Part shown: positions 1-9,819 of the stretch, one piece after another
How positions within the stretch are numbered: position 1 is the first letter of the stretch
How the letters are laid out: every line of letters starts with the position of its first letter
Program-made: the position numbers and the translations under genes
The notes under the pieces: model-generated
What the model was told of the DNA's origin: nothing
The model's database searches: none
What the model saw: the letters and a program-made list of their open reading frames with translations, nothing else
NCBI RefSeq assembly: GCF_900060185.1
Contig: NZ_FIZY01000007.1
Coordinates: 62,001 to 126,000, forward strand
DNA: 64,000 nucleotides
Origin: Grimontia marina
GTDB taxonomy: Bacteria > Pseudomonadota > Gammaproteobacteria > Enterobacterales > Vibrionaceae
Reading direction: 5' to 3'

Positions 1-2
1 CT

Positions 3-3000
3 GATTTCACTGACACAGTGAAGAAAACCAAATCTATGCGTAAGCGCCTCAAGCAGCGAATGGCGAAAGCTAACCCACAATTAGCGGAAGCGTTGCTCGA
101 ATCACTGCGCCATGCGCCAGAACGTATCGCCGCGTTTGAGGCAGAAGCCGAGCGCCGAAAAGCCTATGAAGAATCGTTGCCTGAAAACCGTGAGCGTCGA
201 GCACAGGCGGAAGCGCTGTTCAACCCGAAGAGTCACGAGGCGGTCACCGTACCGGACTTTGAGCGTCATGCCGTTGCTCAGGTGATTAACGAACTGCGTG
301 AGCGTGGTGAGAAAATCATTGCTGGGCTGCCGGAAGAGGAACAGACCACTGCACGTGAAGACCTGAACAAGGCACAAGCGTTTGTAACAACCCGCCTTCG
401 CATGATGATGGACGAAGCCAAGGCCAACCGCACCAAGACGCTGAAAGACTTTACGCCACGTTATCAGCCCAAGCCGCAACAGCAACCTGAGGTTGAAGAG
501 GAAGCCGACGCGGAGCAAGTGGCGAAGACCGACAGCACCGATGACGAGGCCACTGGCAAACAAAGTACCGAGACTGAACACACACCTCAAGAAAAGCGAG
601 CGCCAGCGCAACAAGAGTCATCCACAGAAACGGTGGAAAAGGCTGAGGACAACCCGTCGGATAAAACGCCAGAGGCCACACCGGCTAAGGAGAAAGAAGA
701 AAAAGCGGTCGCTTCAGAACGCATCGAGGATGTCGGTGAGAAGATTGGTGGTGCCCGCAAAGATATCTGGCAGGCGTATTCAAGCAGTCTCGAAGGCAAG
801 GACAGTGAGGACATTAAAGTGCTGCCACTGTCCAAGGTCTGGCCTCAACCGAATTACACGAGCCTGTTGAAAGCCGGGGTATCTTCTGAGGCGCTGAGCC
901 TGTTCCGGGCTATCCGCGATATTGTCCCCGCCAAACCCCGCGCCAGCTACAAGGTCACCCGGTGGGCCACACAAGTGAGTATGCTCCGTGATATCGGGAT
1001 GACAGTGATTGATGGTGCGTTACCGGTGGATGACGCTATTGCCCGGCTGAGTTCAAGCTCGGTACGCGGTACCTTGGGCCTTTCTGGTAAAGCGGCGCTT
1101 TATGAAGCCATGGGCCATGACCAGAGTCTGTCTGATTTTGAGGTGTCATCCGGTGCTTACTCGCTGTTTGAAGGCACACGCTATGACCCGCCAAAAACGA
1201 TATGGACGGTGACGCGCAAAGCGAAAGGGGGCCTTTATGGCAACTGGCCGAGAGTGATGGCCAGTGGTGGCACGCAGACAGAAGCTATCGAGCGTTTCAA
1301 AACTCATTTTGCCGAACTGAAACAGGGGCCGACGCCTAAGAAAAACACCTCGTTTGACCTCTACACCAAAGCCGGGGAAGCGGGCTTTTTTATCGGTAAG
1401 AAGGTGGGCCGCACCTACATCGACTTAGCCGGGCCGATTGAAAAGCTGGCCGAGGCGAGGGCGATGCTTACAGACCAGCATGACGTGCTGGCTGAGAAGT
1501 TAGCGGGCGCAAAATATACGCCACCGCCCCGGCGCGACACTAACCAGCCCAGAGTCGGCGAGGACTTACGTCAGGGCGGGGATGTGACGGCCGAAGACTT
1601 TGCCAAGACGTTCGGTTTCCGGGGCGTGGAGTTCGGGAACTGGGTCGAGCAAACCAAGCGACAGCGTATGGTCAATGATGCGTTTGATGGCCTGATGGAT
1701 TTGGCGGCGGTCTTGGGCATTCCGCCCAAGGCCATTTCCTTAAACGGCGAGCTGGGACTGGCGTTTGGGGCGAGAGGAGCTGGCGGGCGAAATCCGGCAG
1801 CCGCGCATTATGAGCCGGGACGTGTGGTCATCAACCTCACCAAAAATAATGGGGCAGGCTCGTTGGGCCATGAGTGGTGGCACGCACTCGATAATTACTT
1901 TGGCAAGATGAACCTTGGTATCGAGCGAGGACAGGGTGCTGCGACCTATTTGACGAGAGACGCTGACCATCCCTCCGCCGTTGCAGGCGTGCGGCAAGAA
2001 ATGCGGGATGCCTTTGAAGGCGTGATGAAAGCAATACAGGGCACTGAGCTGTATCAGCGCTCCCGCCAACTCGATAACAAACGGACGAAAGACTATTGGT
2101 CTACCCATATTGAAATGAGTGCCCGAAGCTTTGAGTCCTACCTCATTGGCAAACTGGCCGACCAGAACGCCAGCAATGATTTTCTGGCTAACATCCTCAG
2201 TCAGGAGGCGTGGGCTGGCCGCGCCGTGGATAAAAACACCGCTGAGGCCTATCCCTATCCGACAGACAAAGAGGGGGCTGTCATTCGCCGTGCCTTTGAC
2301 CGGCTGTTCAACAGTATCGAGTCTGAGGAGACGGGAAAGGGTCATGTCAGGCTCTACTCCCGTGAAGGTGTCACGTCAGGCTATCAACCCAAAAAAGGCT
2401 TACCGGTAAAGCACGTTGAGCTTGGTGTGAAGCAATGGCTGAAAGACTACAAGGGCGGGGCTGGCGTCAAAGTGCGCGTGGTGAACACCCAGAAAGACGC
2501 CGAGACGCTGCTGGGTCAGTCATTCCCCGATGCGACAGTTCACGCCTTCTATCATGACCGCAGCGCCTCCGTCATCGTGGTGGCTGACAACATGCCTGAT
2601 ATGAAGACGCTACGCCAAAAGCTTCGCCATGAGGTGTTGGTACACCACGGGCTGAAATCCGTGGTCGGGGACAGCGAGTACCAGAAAATTCTGGTGCGGG
2701 TGTTTTCAGGCCGCCAATCCAAACACCTCAAGGGGCTTTGGGAGCAGGTATTGAAAAATTACGCCGACCAGGATGCTGTCACGCAGGTTGAAGAAGTGTT
2801 GGCGCATGCGGCCGAGCTTGAAAGAAATACCCTTCAGCAATGGTGGGATCGCGTGATAGAGGCGATAGCCCATGCGCTACGAAAAGTGGGCCTGATGAAG
2901 CCGGGGGACATGACGCAGGCGGAAATGAACAACATTGTTCAAACCCTGATTGACCGGGTGAAATCGGTCAACCATTGGGATCCGGACAGCGCGCCAGAGG

Positions 3001-6000
3001 ACGGTGAGAAGGCAGGGACGGGCACATCAAAGCTGTCTACTGCGAAATTCAGCCGGGTTCCTGCTGATTCGAAGGTCGTTCATGGTAAGGCACTGACGGG
3101 GTCTACGGTTAAAGACCTCCGTCTAAAGGCAAAATCAAAGAGCTTTATCCATGTCGGTCAAGAGGTTGTCAATGACGATAGCGGTTTAGTCATTACGATA
3201 AGTAAAGCAGGGATTAAGCATACATTGTCAAAGGCACAGCCTGATCTTATCTCCAGTGTCCCTTATCTGAATGAACTTATCCGACTTGCGACATATCTGG
3301 GTAGTCAACCTGACCGCAAAGATAACCTCAATGTAAAAGCACACCATTATTTCGGTGTGAAGTTTGGGCTTGAAGGTCGTGTGAAAGATGTTGTGATAGA
3401 TGCAAGGGAGATGCCTGACGGGAAGTTTTACTACGACCACTCATTCGAACGAGATGAGTCAGCTTCCGGTGGCAACAGTTCGGGGCCGCGCCTACACACC
3501 CAAGGACCCATATACCCAGAAGTGGGAGCGAAAGCTGATAGTAAGAAAATAACACCGGATACCGACGATGTGAAGTTTTCCAAAACCCAGAGCATGACGT
3601 TTGATGAGGCCATTCAGAAAGTGGGTCAAGGCGAAACGGTACAGGTACGGTTTAAATCCGCGCTTAGTGCAATAGGCATGGCAGTGAAAGGTGTTGCCGG
3701 TGGCCGCCTTGGTCTGGGGGCTGTCTCCCTTCGCCAGTTGGCTGATCTGTCTAAAGACACCTTGCCCATGGTCAAAACCTATGTGGATACCGTTCACCGC
3801 ATGCTGACACGCCGTAACCAGATGGCGTTTGAGTCTGCTGAGATCGCCCAGCATATTCGCAAGTGGGCCGCGAAAAACAAAGACGCGGCCGATCAGATGT
3901 TTGGCCTCGCTCACGATGCGACAGTTGAAGGCGTAGACCCGGACAAGCCTTTTGTCTCTGCTGAGGAAGCGATTCAGCGCCGCATTGAATATTTGGAGAA
4001 TGTTAACGAAGGCAGTCATAAGACCAAAGCCCAGATGGACGAGATACGCGAGCTTCGTCGTGACCTTCAAAATGAGCCGCGCCGTCGTGCGCAACACGCG
4101 CGCTTAAAGACACAATTTGACGCATTGCCTGAGCAGGCGAAAGCGCATTACCGCGAAATGCGCGACAACTACAAGCAACGCCACAACGAGTATAAGCAGC
4201 TCCTTGAGCAGCAAATCATGAACGCTGAGATTGATGGCCGTGTGAAGAAAAAACGCATCGCTGAACTGCGCTCCATGTTCGATCTGCAGGAAGTGAACGC
4301 GCCATACTTTCCGCTCGCGCGTTTTGGCGATTACTGGTTATCCGCCATGGATGAGAGCGGGGAACAACGCTACATGATGTTTGATAGCGAAGCCGAGCAA
4401 CGCGCCATGGCAAAGCGTCTGCGTGAGAAAGGCTTTGAGGTATCAACCGGCTATAAAATGGAAGGCAACCCGGCCATCAATGGTGCCAGCCTGTCTTTTG
4501 TCACCGATTTGATGAACAAGATTGATGACACCTCGCTAAATGTTCTCAAAAAAGACGAAATCAAAGACTCTATTTATCAAATGTACCTGCAGGCACTGCC
4601 GTCCCGCTCGATGCGAAAGCAATTCATTCACCGTAAAAAGGTAAAGGGATGGAGTAATGATGCGCTGCGGGCTATGGCATCCAACATGATGAAAGGCGCG
4701 TATCAGCTTGCTCGCATGGAGTATTCAGACGAGCTCACCAAGCAGGCTGCGGAAGCGAAAAAGGCCGCTACCATTTCCGGCAACAACCAGGCAGGCCGTT
4801 ACGCGGAAGAGCTCATGAAGCGGCATGAATGGGTGATGAACCCGACACACTCAAAAGCCGCGCAGATGATAACTTCTGTGGGTTTTGTCTGGATGTTGGG
4901 GGTGTCTCCCGCTGCTGCGGCCATTAACACGACGCAGAACTTTGTTGTCGCCCTCCCAATCCTTGGCAGTAAATTCGGTGCAGGTAAAGCGTCGAGCATG
5001 CTGATGACAACGATGAAGGAATTCGTTACTGGCAAAGGCAGTATTAAAGGCAAGCTGACCAAATATGACGAGAAAGACGCCTATCAGCAGTGGGTAGACA
5101 TGGGCTTGATTGATGCGACCAATGCGAATGACCTTGCAGGGATGGCCGAGGCGGAGAACTGGCAATATAACGAGCACTATGAAAAGGCGATGAACATGGT
5201 CAGTGCCTTGTTCCATAAAGCCGAAGTGTTCAATCGTGAAACGACGGCGATGGCCGCTTATCGCCTGGCGCGTAAGAAAGGCATGAGCCATGATGGCGCG
5301 GTGAGAGAGGCGGCTGACATAACCTGGGACGCACACTTTGACTACACCAACGCCAACCGCGCGCGTTACATGCAGTCGCCGTCCATGAAGGTTATTACCC
5401 AGTTCAAACAGTACAGCCAGAACATGACTTACTTCCTTGCTAGAAATGCATATCTGTCCTTTAAGGGGTTGGACCCAGAAGTAAAAGCTATGGCGCGCAA
5501 GCAGCTCATTGGCTCGTTGGGGATGACCACATTACTCGGTGGTGTGAGTGCGTTACCACTGAGTGCCCTCTATGCCTTGGCGAACACCTTTAAAGGTGAC
5601 GAGGATGAGCCGTGGGATGCTGAAACCGAATTCAAGGGGTATGTTGCTGACGTCTTCGGAAAAGACCTGTCAGACCTCATCCTGCATGGCGTTGGCGGGG
5701 AAGGGTTGTCGTCACGTATCTCGCTCGATGGGCTGTGGTTGCGCGACGCTAACCGGGATGTGGAAGGGCAAGACCTTTGGACACATTACGCGCAACAGGT
5801 CGCTGGGCCTGTGCTGGGCGGCGTGGTGATGGGCGCTCTGCGGGGGACGCAAGACATCGCTGATGGGCATACATGGCGGGGGGTTGAGAAGATTGTGCCT
5901 AAATTCGTCCGTGACCCGATGAAGGCGGTGCGTTATGCGGAAGAAGGTGCGTTGACTTACCGGGGCGATGCGTACAAAGAGAAAGATGACTTTACAGGCC

Positions 6001-6329
6001 TGCAATTGCTTATGCAGTCCTTCGGCTTTTCTGACCATGCGTTGCTCAAACAGTACCAGCTCAACAATGCCATCAAGGGCTATGAGAAACACATCGTTGA
6101 CCGCCGCAGAGACTTGATGACAGCGTATTGGTTGGGTCTTAAGCAATCCGATACAGCTTTGATGCTGGAAACCCAGAAAAACATAGCGAGGTTCAACCGC
6201 AAGAACCCCCGCATCCCTATCAAAACGGCAGACCTGAGACGCTCGGTAAAAGCGCGTCAGCGCTATGCGAGTAAGAACGAACGGGGCATTCAGGTGAACG
6301 ACAAATTGCGGTACTTGAATGAGGCGTGA
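3..6329 (+). CDS. Phage large polyvalent protein (5' partial), LPD1/BECR-like/LPD38-type domains
   Basis: The reading frame is open to the left edge of the window. The first possible start, GTG at 18, has no ribosome-binding site, so the gene probably begins upstream. Over 2,100 residues are visible (numbering from GTG 18). A K/E-rich low-complexity stretch (about 155-235) is followed by the VGEKIGGARKD motif typical of these proteins. A zincin motif GHEWWH (H618, E619, H622) sits in an LPD1-like segment. A second metal-site-like HEVLVHH begins at about 871. A BECR nuclease-like segment (KHTLS near 1068) follows. Long helical regions contain hydrophobic stretches near 1615-1655 and 1830-1860, and an LPD38-like C-terminus runs from about 1865. 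Such proteins are packaged in phage heads and ejected into the host with several enzymatic activities. Domain names are from memory of the family and individual activities are inferred. This is probably the edge of a prophage or its remnant. Confidence 0.85.
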   Translation, partial: DFTDTVKKTKSMRKRLKQRMAKANPQLAEALLESLRHAPERIAAFEAEAERRKAYEESLPENRERRAQAEALFNPKSHEAVTVPDFERHAVAQVINELRERGEKIIAGLPEEEQTTAREDLNKAQAFVTTRLRMMMDEAKANRTKTLKDFTPRYQPKPQQQPEVEEEADAEQVAKTDSTDDEATGKQSTETEHTPQEKRAPAQQESSTETVEKAEDNPSDKTPEATPAKEKEEKAVASERIEDVGEKIGGARKDIWQAYSSSLEGKDSEDIKVLPLSKVWPQPNYTSLLKAGVSSEALSLFRAIRDIVPAKPRASYKVTRWATQVSMLRDIGMTVIDGALPVDDAIARLSSSSVRGTLGLSGKAALYEAMGHDQSLSDFEVSSGAYSLFEGTRYDPPKTIWTVTRKAKGGLYGNWPRVMASGGTQTEAIERFKTHFAELKQGPTPKKNTSFDLYTKAGEAGFFIGKKVGRTYIDLAGPIEKLAEARAMLTDQHDVLAEKLAGAKYTPPPRRDTNQPRVGEDLRQGGDVTAEDFAKTFGFRGVEFGNWVEQTKRQRMVNDAFDGLMDLAAVLGIPPKAISLNGELGLAFGARGAGGRNPAAAHYEPGRVVINLTKNNGAGSLGHEWWHALDNYFGKMNLGIERGQGAATYLTRDADHPSAVAGVRQEMRDAFEGVMKAIQGTELYQRSRQLDNKRTKDYWSTHIEMSARSFESYLIGKLADQNASNDFLANILSQEAWAGRAVDKNTAEAYPYPTDKEGAVIRRAFDRLFNSIESEETGKGHVRLYSREGVTSGYQPKKGLPVKHVELGVKQWLKDYKGGAGVKVRVVNTQKDAETLLGQSFPDATVHAFYHDRSASVIVVADNMPDMKTLRQKLRHEVLVHHGLKSVVGDSEYQKILVRVFSGRQSKHLKGLWEQVLKNYADQDAVTQVEEVLAHAAELERNTLQQWWDRVIEAIAHALRKVGLMKPGDMTQAEMNNIVQTLIDRVKSVNHWDPDSAPEDGEKAGTGTSKLSTAKFSRVPADSKVVHGKALTGSTVKDLRLKAKSKSFIHVGQEVVNDDSGLVITISKAGIKHTLSKAQPDLISSVPYLNELIRLATYLGSQPDRKDNLNVKAHHYFGVKFGLEGRVKDVVIDAREMPDGKFYYDHSFERDESASGGNSSGPRLHTQGPIYPEVGAKADSKKITPDTDDVKFSKTQSMTFDEAIQKVGQGETVQVRFKSALSAIGMAVKGVAGGRLGLGAVSLRQLADLSKDTLPMVKTYVDTVHRMLTRRNQMAFESAEIAQHIRKWAAKNKDAADQMFGLAHDATVEGVDPDKPFVSAEEAIQRRIEYLENVNEGSHKTKAQMDEIRELRRDLQNEPRRRAQHARLKTQFDALPEQAKAHYREMRDNYKQRHNEYKQLLEQQIMNAEIDGRVKKKRIAELRSMFDLQEVNAPYFPLARFGDYWLSAMDESGEQRYMMFDSEAEQRAMAKRLREKGFEVSTGYKMEGNPAINGASLSFVTDLMNKIDDTSLNVLKKDEIKDSIYQMYLQALPSRSMRKQFIHRKKVKGWSNDALRAMASNMMKGAYQLARMEYSDELTKQAAEAKKAATISGNNQAGRYAEELMKRHEWVMNPTHSKAAQMITSVGFVWMLGVSPAAAAINTTQNFVVALPILGSKFGAGKASSMLMTTMKEFVTGKGSIKGKLTKYDEKDAYQQWVDMGLIDATNANDLAGMAEAENWQYNEHYEKAMNMVSALFHKAEVFNRETTAMAAYRLARKKGMSHDGAVREAADITWDAHFDYTNANRARYMQSPSMKVITQFKQYSQNMTYFLARNAYLSFKGLDPEVKAMARKQLIGSLGMTTLLGGVSALPLSALYALANTFKGDEDEPWDAETEFKGYVADVFGKDLSDLILHGVGGEGLSSRISLDGLWLRDANRDVEGQDLWTHYAQQVAGPVLGGVVMGALRGTQDIADGHTWRGVEKIVPKFVRDPMKAVRYAEEGALTYRGDAYKEKDDFTGLQLLMQSFGFSDHALLKQYQLNNAIKGYEKHIVDRRRDLMTAYWLGLKQSDTALMLETQKNIARFNRKNPRIPIKTADLRRSVKARQRYASKNERGIQVNDKLRYLNEA

Positions 6330-6359
6330 GTTGGTAGCGTCGCGAGTGCCATTTCTAAA
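6257..6359 (+). repeat. Direct repeat copy 1: 3' end of polyvalent gene
   Basis: The last ~70 coding bases and ~30 following bases of the polyvalent gene recur at 10036-10138, roughly 85% identical by eye. The core around 'acaaattgcggtacttgaat' is perfect. This copy is in its natural place at the end of the intact frame. Confidence 0.85.
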
Positions 6360-6425
6360 CAGTTTTTGGACAATTCCGACTTAGCTTTTGTGCTCTCCAT
6401 CGACCAATTCTTAGCGCTATTTACG

Positions 6426-6452
6426 CAAAGTGACGCACCCACTTTGTTGTTT
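6426..6452 (+). terminator. Possible terminator after polyvalent gene
   Basis: CAAAGTG and CACTTTG form a perfect 7-bp stem with a 7-base loop, followed by TTGTTTT. It lies about 100 bases after the stop of the phage gene. The stem is short and not GC-rich, so termination is only plausible. Confidence 0.35.
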
Positions 6453-6504
6453 TAGCGCAATGTTGGCTGAGCCCACAAAAAGAAACCGACCCATTAGGAT
6501 AGAT

Positions 6505-6572
6505 ATGGACGCGCCCGATTCACAGATTTCACCTTCTCGGTTTGGTGCAACACCGTGTTTGGGCGCGTCCAT
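6505..6572. repeat. 12-bp perfect inverted repeat with 44-base spacer
   Basis: ATGGACGCGCCC (6505-6516) is matched exactly in reverse by GGGCGCGTCCAT (6561-6572). It lies just beyond the stop of the minus-strand FG-GAP gene. It could be a long-loop 3' hairpin for that transcript or the remains of mobile-element ends. No flanking target duplication is obvious. Confidence 0.6.
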
Positions 6573-6590
6573 TGTTGCTACTGGTATAGA

Positions 6591-8942
6591 CTAGAAGACA
6601 TACACCGCGCCGGTATCACCTCCACCTCCAATGTTTCCGTCACCGTTAATGCCAGTGGCACCGGAATCTTCATAGCGAGCCCCCACCGCGAGGGTGTTGC
6701 CATTCCCTGCCACCGATACCGAGCGGCCAAAATAATAGTCACCTGTATGGGTATTATACTTGGCCTTGATGTAGGCCTCCTGCGACCATTTGTTAAAGTC
6801 AAAGCGGTACACATACGCAGCGCCTCTATTAGAAGGTGCATCATCATTGTTCCCGTCACCGTTAATGCCGGTGTCAGTGGACCTTTCACTGCGAGCCCCC
6901 ACCGCGAGGGTGTTGCCATTCGATGACAAAGATACCGAGTAGCCAAAATAGTCACTTGCCCCGGCATTCGAGGCCTTGATGAAGGCCTCCTCCGACCAAC
7001 GGCCACTGGCAAAGCGGTACACATACACCGCGCCGGAAGCATTTTCCCCGGTAGCGTTAGTGAGATCGGCATTGGAATCTTCCCCATAAGCACCCACCGC
7101 GAGGGCGTTGCCATTCGATGACAAAGATACCGAGTGGCCAAAATAGTCACTTGCCCCGGTATTCGAGGCCTTGATGAAGGCCTCCTCCGACCAATTGTTA
7201 CTGTCAAAGCGGTACACATACACCGCGCCGGAATCAGTTTCCCCGGTATCGTTAGAGCCATCGGCATTGGAATCTTCTGCATAAGCCCCCACCGCAAGGG
7301 TGTTGCCATTCGATGACAAAGATACCGCCCAGCCAAAATAGTCACTTGCCCCGGCATTCGAGGCCTTGATGAAGGCCTCCTCCGACCAATTGTTACTGTC
7401 AAAGCGGTACACATACACCGCGCCGGAATTATCAGCCCCGGTAGCGCTAGAGCCATCGGCATTGGAATCTTCTGCATAAGCCCCCACCGCGAGGGTGTTG
7501 CCATCCCCTGACACCGTTACCGCCCAGCCAAAATAGTCACCTGCCCCGGTATTCGAGGCCTTGATGAAGGCCTCCTCCGACCAACGGCCACTGGCAAAGC
7601 GGTACACATACACCGCGCCGGAATTATCAGCCCCGGTAGCGCTAGAGCCATCGGCATTGGAATCTTCATAGCGAGTCCCCACCGCGAGGGTGTTGCCATT
7701 CGATGACAGTGATACCGACGTGCCAAATTGGTCACCTGCCCCGGCATTCGAGGCCTTGATGATGGCCTCCTCCGACCAACGGCCACTGGCAAAGCGGTAC
7801 ACATACACCGCGCCGGAATTACTTTCCCCGGTAGCGTTAGTGAGATCGGCATTGGAATCTTCTGCAATACCCCCCACCGCGAGGGTGTTGCCATCCTCTG
7901 ACACCGATACCGCCCAGCCAAATTGGTCACTCGTCGAGGGATCCGAGGCCTTGATGTAGGTTATCAATGTTGTCAGGTCTGATGATGTTAAGGATTCGTA
8001 ACCAGACGGTGTTTTGTCCGTGCTGTTTTCGGCTAGCACAAAAAATTCAGCCAAATGATTTTTCAGTGGGCCCAAACTCAGAGTAAGCGTTGTGTCAGTC
8101 GTTTCGCCCAGCTTTTCACAGTCATCATCGAGTGCATCATTTTTTCTGCACAAGGTATATCCCGTCGCATGCTCGGCGCTATCCCAGGTAAAGGTGACAG
8201 GATGATAGCCATTTGAGAGCGCACCCACCTCTAGCGATAAATTCGTTGCACCAGGTGCGGGAGAGAGGGCTTGCTTACCAGACGCTGTTTTGCCCGTACC
8301 GTTAGAGGCCAATACAAAATAATTAGCCAGTTCGTCCAAATTTAGATTGGCAGTAAGCGAGGTATTGTTCGCTTCGGTTTCTAATAGAAATTGACAGTCA
8401 TCGTCTTCTGATCCGTCTTCTCTGCACAAGGTATAGTGCGTCGCATACTCGGCGCTATCCCAGCTAAAGGTGACAGGGTAAAAACGAGAACTATCGTTGA
8501 ACGCACCCACCTGTGGCGTCGCTAAAACCGGCATCTCTGGTTTGGGAATAGATACGGCTATCTCAGTAGACGCCGTTGAGCCTGAACTGTTTTTGGCCAA
8601 TACAAAATAGTCAGCCGGCGTGTCCAAACTCAGAGGCAGAGTCAGCGATGTAAGGGCCGTCGTTTCGCCCACCATTGCACAGTTATCGTCTTGTGATGCA
8701 TCTTTTCTACACAGGAAATAGCCCGCCGCATTCGTGGCGCTACTCCAACTGAAGGTGACAGGATAAGCATCACCTGTGAGCGCCCCCACCGTCGGTTGTG
8801 CTAAAACCGGTGCGCCCGGTAAAGGGAGACTATTCGCGTCCCCCGGTACGGAGGCCGACGTATTACCGTCATCCCCCCCACAAGCGGTGAGTCCAAGTGA
8901 AAATACCGGCACCACCCATATCGCTTTCTTGAAGAAATACAT
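6591..8942 (-). CDS. Putative lipoprotein with Fn3-like repeats and seven-bladed FG-GAP propeller
   Basis: The 783-residue protein begins with a hydrophobic signal and a lipobox ending LTACGG, so it should be a lipid-anchored envelope or surface protein. Residues ~45-325 hold three repeats of ~90 residues, each with two cysteines in a pattern like LCRKDASQDDNC. They look like small beta-sandwich domains with a disulfide. Residues ~330-783 hold seven copies of a ~65-residue unit with DxFGxxVS and NTLAVGA followed by GAVYVYRF (FG-GAP type). Seven units are enough to close one beta-propeller, as in integrin-like heads. The repeats are also very similar in DNA, suggesting recent expansion or gene conversion. 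The gene sits between two copies of the phage gene end and may be prophage cargo. Adhesion or ligand binding is the usual inference for this fold; the ligand is unknown. Confidence 0.85.
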   Translation of the reverse strand: MYFFKKAIWVVPVFSLGLTACGGDDGNTSASVPGDANSLPLPGAPVLAQPTVGALTGDAYPVTFSWSSATNAAGYFLCRKDASQDDNCAMVGETTALTSLTLPLSLDTPADYFVLAKNSSGSTASTEIAVSIPKPEMPVLATPQVGAFNDSSRFYPVTFSWDSAEYATHYTLCREDGSEDDDCQFLLETEANNTSLTANLNLDELANYFVLASNGTGKTASGKQALSPAPGATNLSLEVGALSNGYHPVTFTWDSAEHATGYTLCRKNDALDDDCEKLGETTDTTLTLSLGPLKNHLAEFFVLAENSTDKTPSGYESLTSSDLTTLITYIKASDPSTSDQFGWAVSVSEDGNTLAVGGIAEDSNADLTNATGESNSGAVYVYRFASGRWSEEAIIKASNAGAGDQFGTSVSLSSNGNTLAVGTRYEDSNADGSSATGADNSGAVYVYRFASGRWSEEAFIKASNTGAGDYFGWAVTVSGDGNTLAVGAYAEDSNADGSSATGADNSGAVYVYRFDSNNWSEEAFIKASNAGASDYFGWAVSLSSNGNTLAVGAYAEDSNADGSNDTGETDSGAVYVYRFDSNNWSEEAFIKASNTGASDYFGHSVSLSSNGNALAVGAYGEDSNADLTNATGENASGAVYVYRFASGRWSEEAFIKASNAGASDYFGYSVSLSSNGNTLAVGARSERSTDTGINGDGNNDDAPSNRGAAYVYRFDFNKWSQEAYIKAKYNTHTGDYYFGRSVSVAGNGNTLAVGARYEDSGATGINGDGNIGGGGDTGAVYVF
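6600..7965 (-). repeat. Seven tandem ~195-bp coding repeats (FG-GAP blades)
   Basis: The bases GCGGTACACATACACCGCGC recur about every 195 bp (near 7014, 7210, 7406, 7600 and 7795, with a diverged form near 6810). The outermost units are the most divergent, while the central ones are almost identical. Such an array can gain or lose blades by recombination. Confidence 0.85.
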
Positions 8943-9819
8943 CCTATGTCCTCGATAAATTACGTCTAATGGTTGTGAAGCGTGTTAAGTCCATCAGCAC
9001 ACCCACAAATCGGGTGCGCGTAAAATTTCGTATCGAAAAATAAGCTAGAAGAGATTGAGGAGAATTCAACGATGAGAATATTGATTCACAAATAAGACTG
9101 AGACATTGTGGAAATCAGATTAATTGTTAAAGCAGACAGTTACTGAGAGAAATCTGGTGAAATACAGAAAGAAAGTTTCACAGTTGAGACACGCCACTCC
9201 TTTAAAGAATGCGGCGCACTTCAACATAATTGGTTTGGTTTGGTTTGGTTTGGTTTGGTTTGGTTTGGTTTGGTTTGGTTTGGTTTGGTTTGGTTTTGTT
9301 TTTCTTTTTTCCGCGCCATGACGGACTCAGTGACACTGGCTTTGGGGCAGAAGCGTGCTGAAGCTGCCAGCTGCTGAGAACTTCCAGAGGTACACAGAGT
9401 AACGAAAGGGCATTGAGTATGACTTATGCCACGGCTTTTACGCTCAGTATGTATCCGGTTTTATCGGAATTAATTGAAAGTGTGGCTGTGTTGATACGCA
9501 AAAAATTATTGATAAAAATAAGTGAGTTATCTTATTTGAGAATACTTTGACAAGTGTATTAACGGTTCCTTTATTTGATTTGAATGAAAGACTGGACATT
9601 TTAATCAGTGTCTAACATTAACATACTGTTAATTGTCATCTTTTGTATGCATTAACTGACATTGAACTTCTTATTGAACTGTATGAATAAAAGTTGGGGC
9701 TATTGTCCGATAATTTAAAAGGTTGAGTAAGTCTAATTGAAGAGCAGTACCAGCTATTGATGTGCCATTGTCGCGTTGTCTAGTGTTAACGTAATAATTC
9801 AAAAAATGGAACGAAGGTC
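8943..9819. other. Long AT-rich non-coding stretch upstream of the lipoprotein gene
   Basis: No convincing gene is present in these ~880 bases. They contain the TGGTT microsatellite at 9231-9295. A 43-codon frame at 9419-9550 (start ATG, AAGGG 8 bases upstream) has no recognisable similarity and is not called. The bases just above 8942 must carry the promoter of the minus-strand lipoprotein gene. The rest is low-GC and looks like phage-border or degraded DNA. Confidence 0.5.
9231..9295. repeat. Pentanucleotide microsatellite (TGGTT)x13
   Basis: Thirteen perfect tandem copies of TGGTT are followed by a variant TTGTT. The unit is 5 bp, so each gain or loss changes spacing or reading frame. It lies about 290 bp upstream of the lipoprotein start on the opposite strand. 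A frame reading through it would encode LVWFG repeats but has no credible start. Confidence 0.97.

Noticed and set aside
1740-2345. Minus-strand 201-residue frames inside the polyvalent gene (also 3492-4097)
   Set aside because: Shadows of the strong forward coding frame, with no start signals or recognisable domains.
9124-9321. 65-residue frame through the TGGTT array
   Set aside because: TTG start without ribosome site and a product made of LVWFG repeats; the microsatellite alone explains the open frame.
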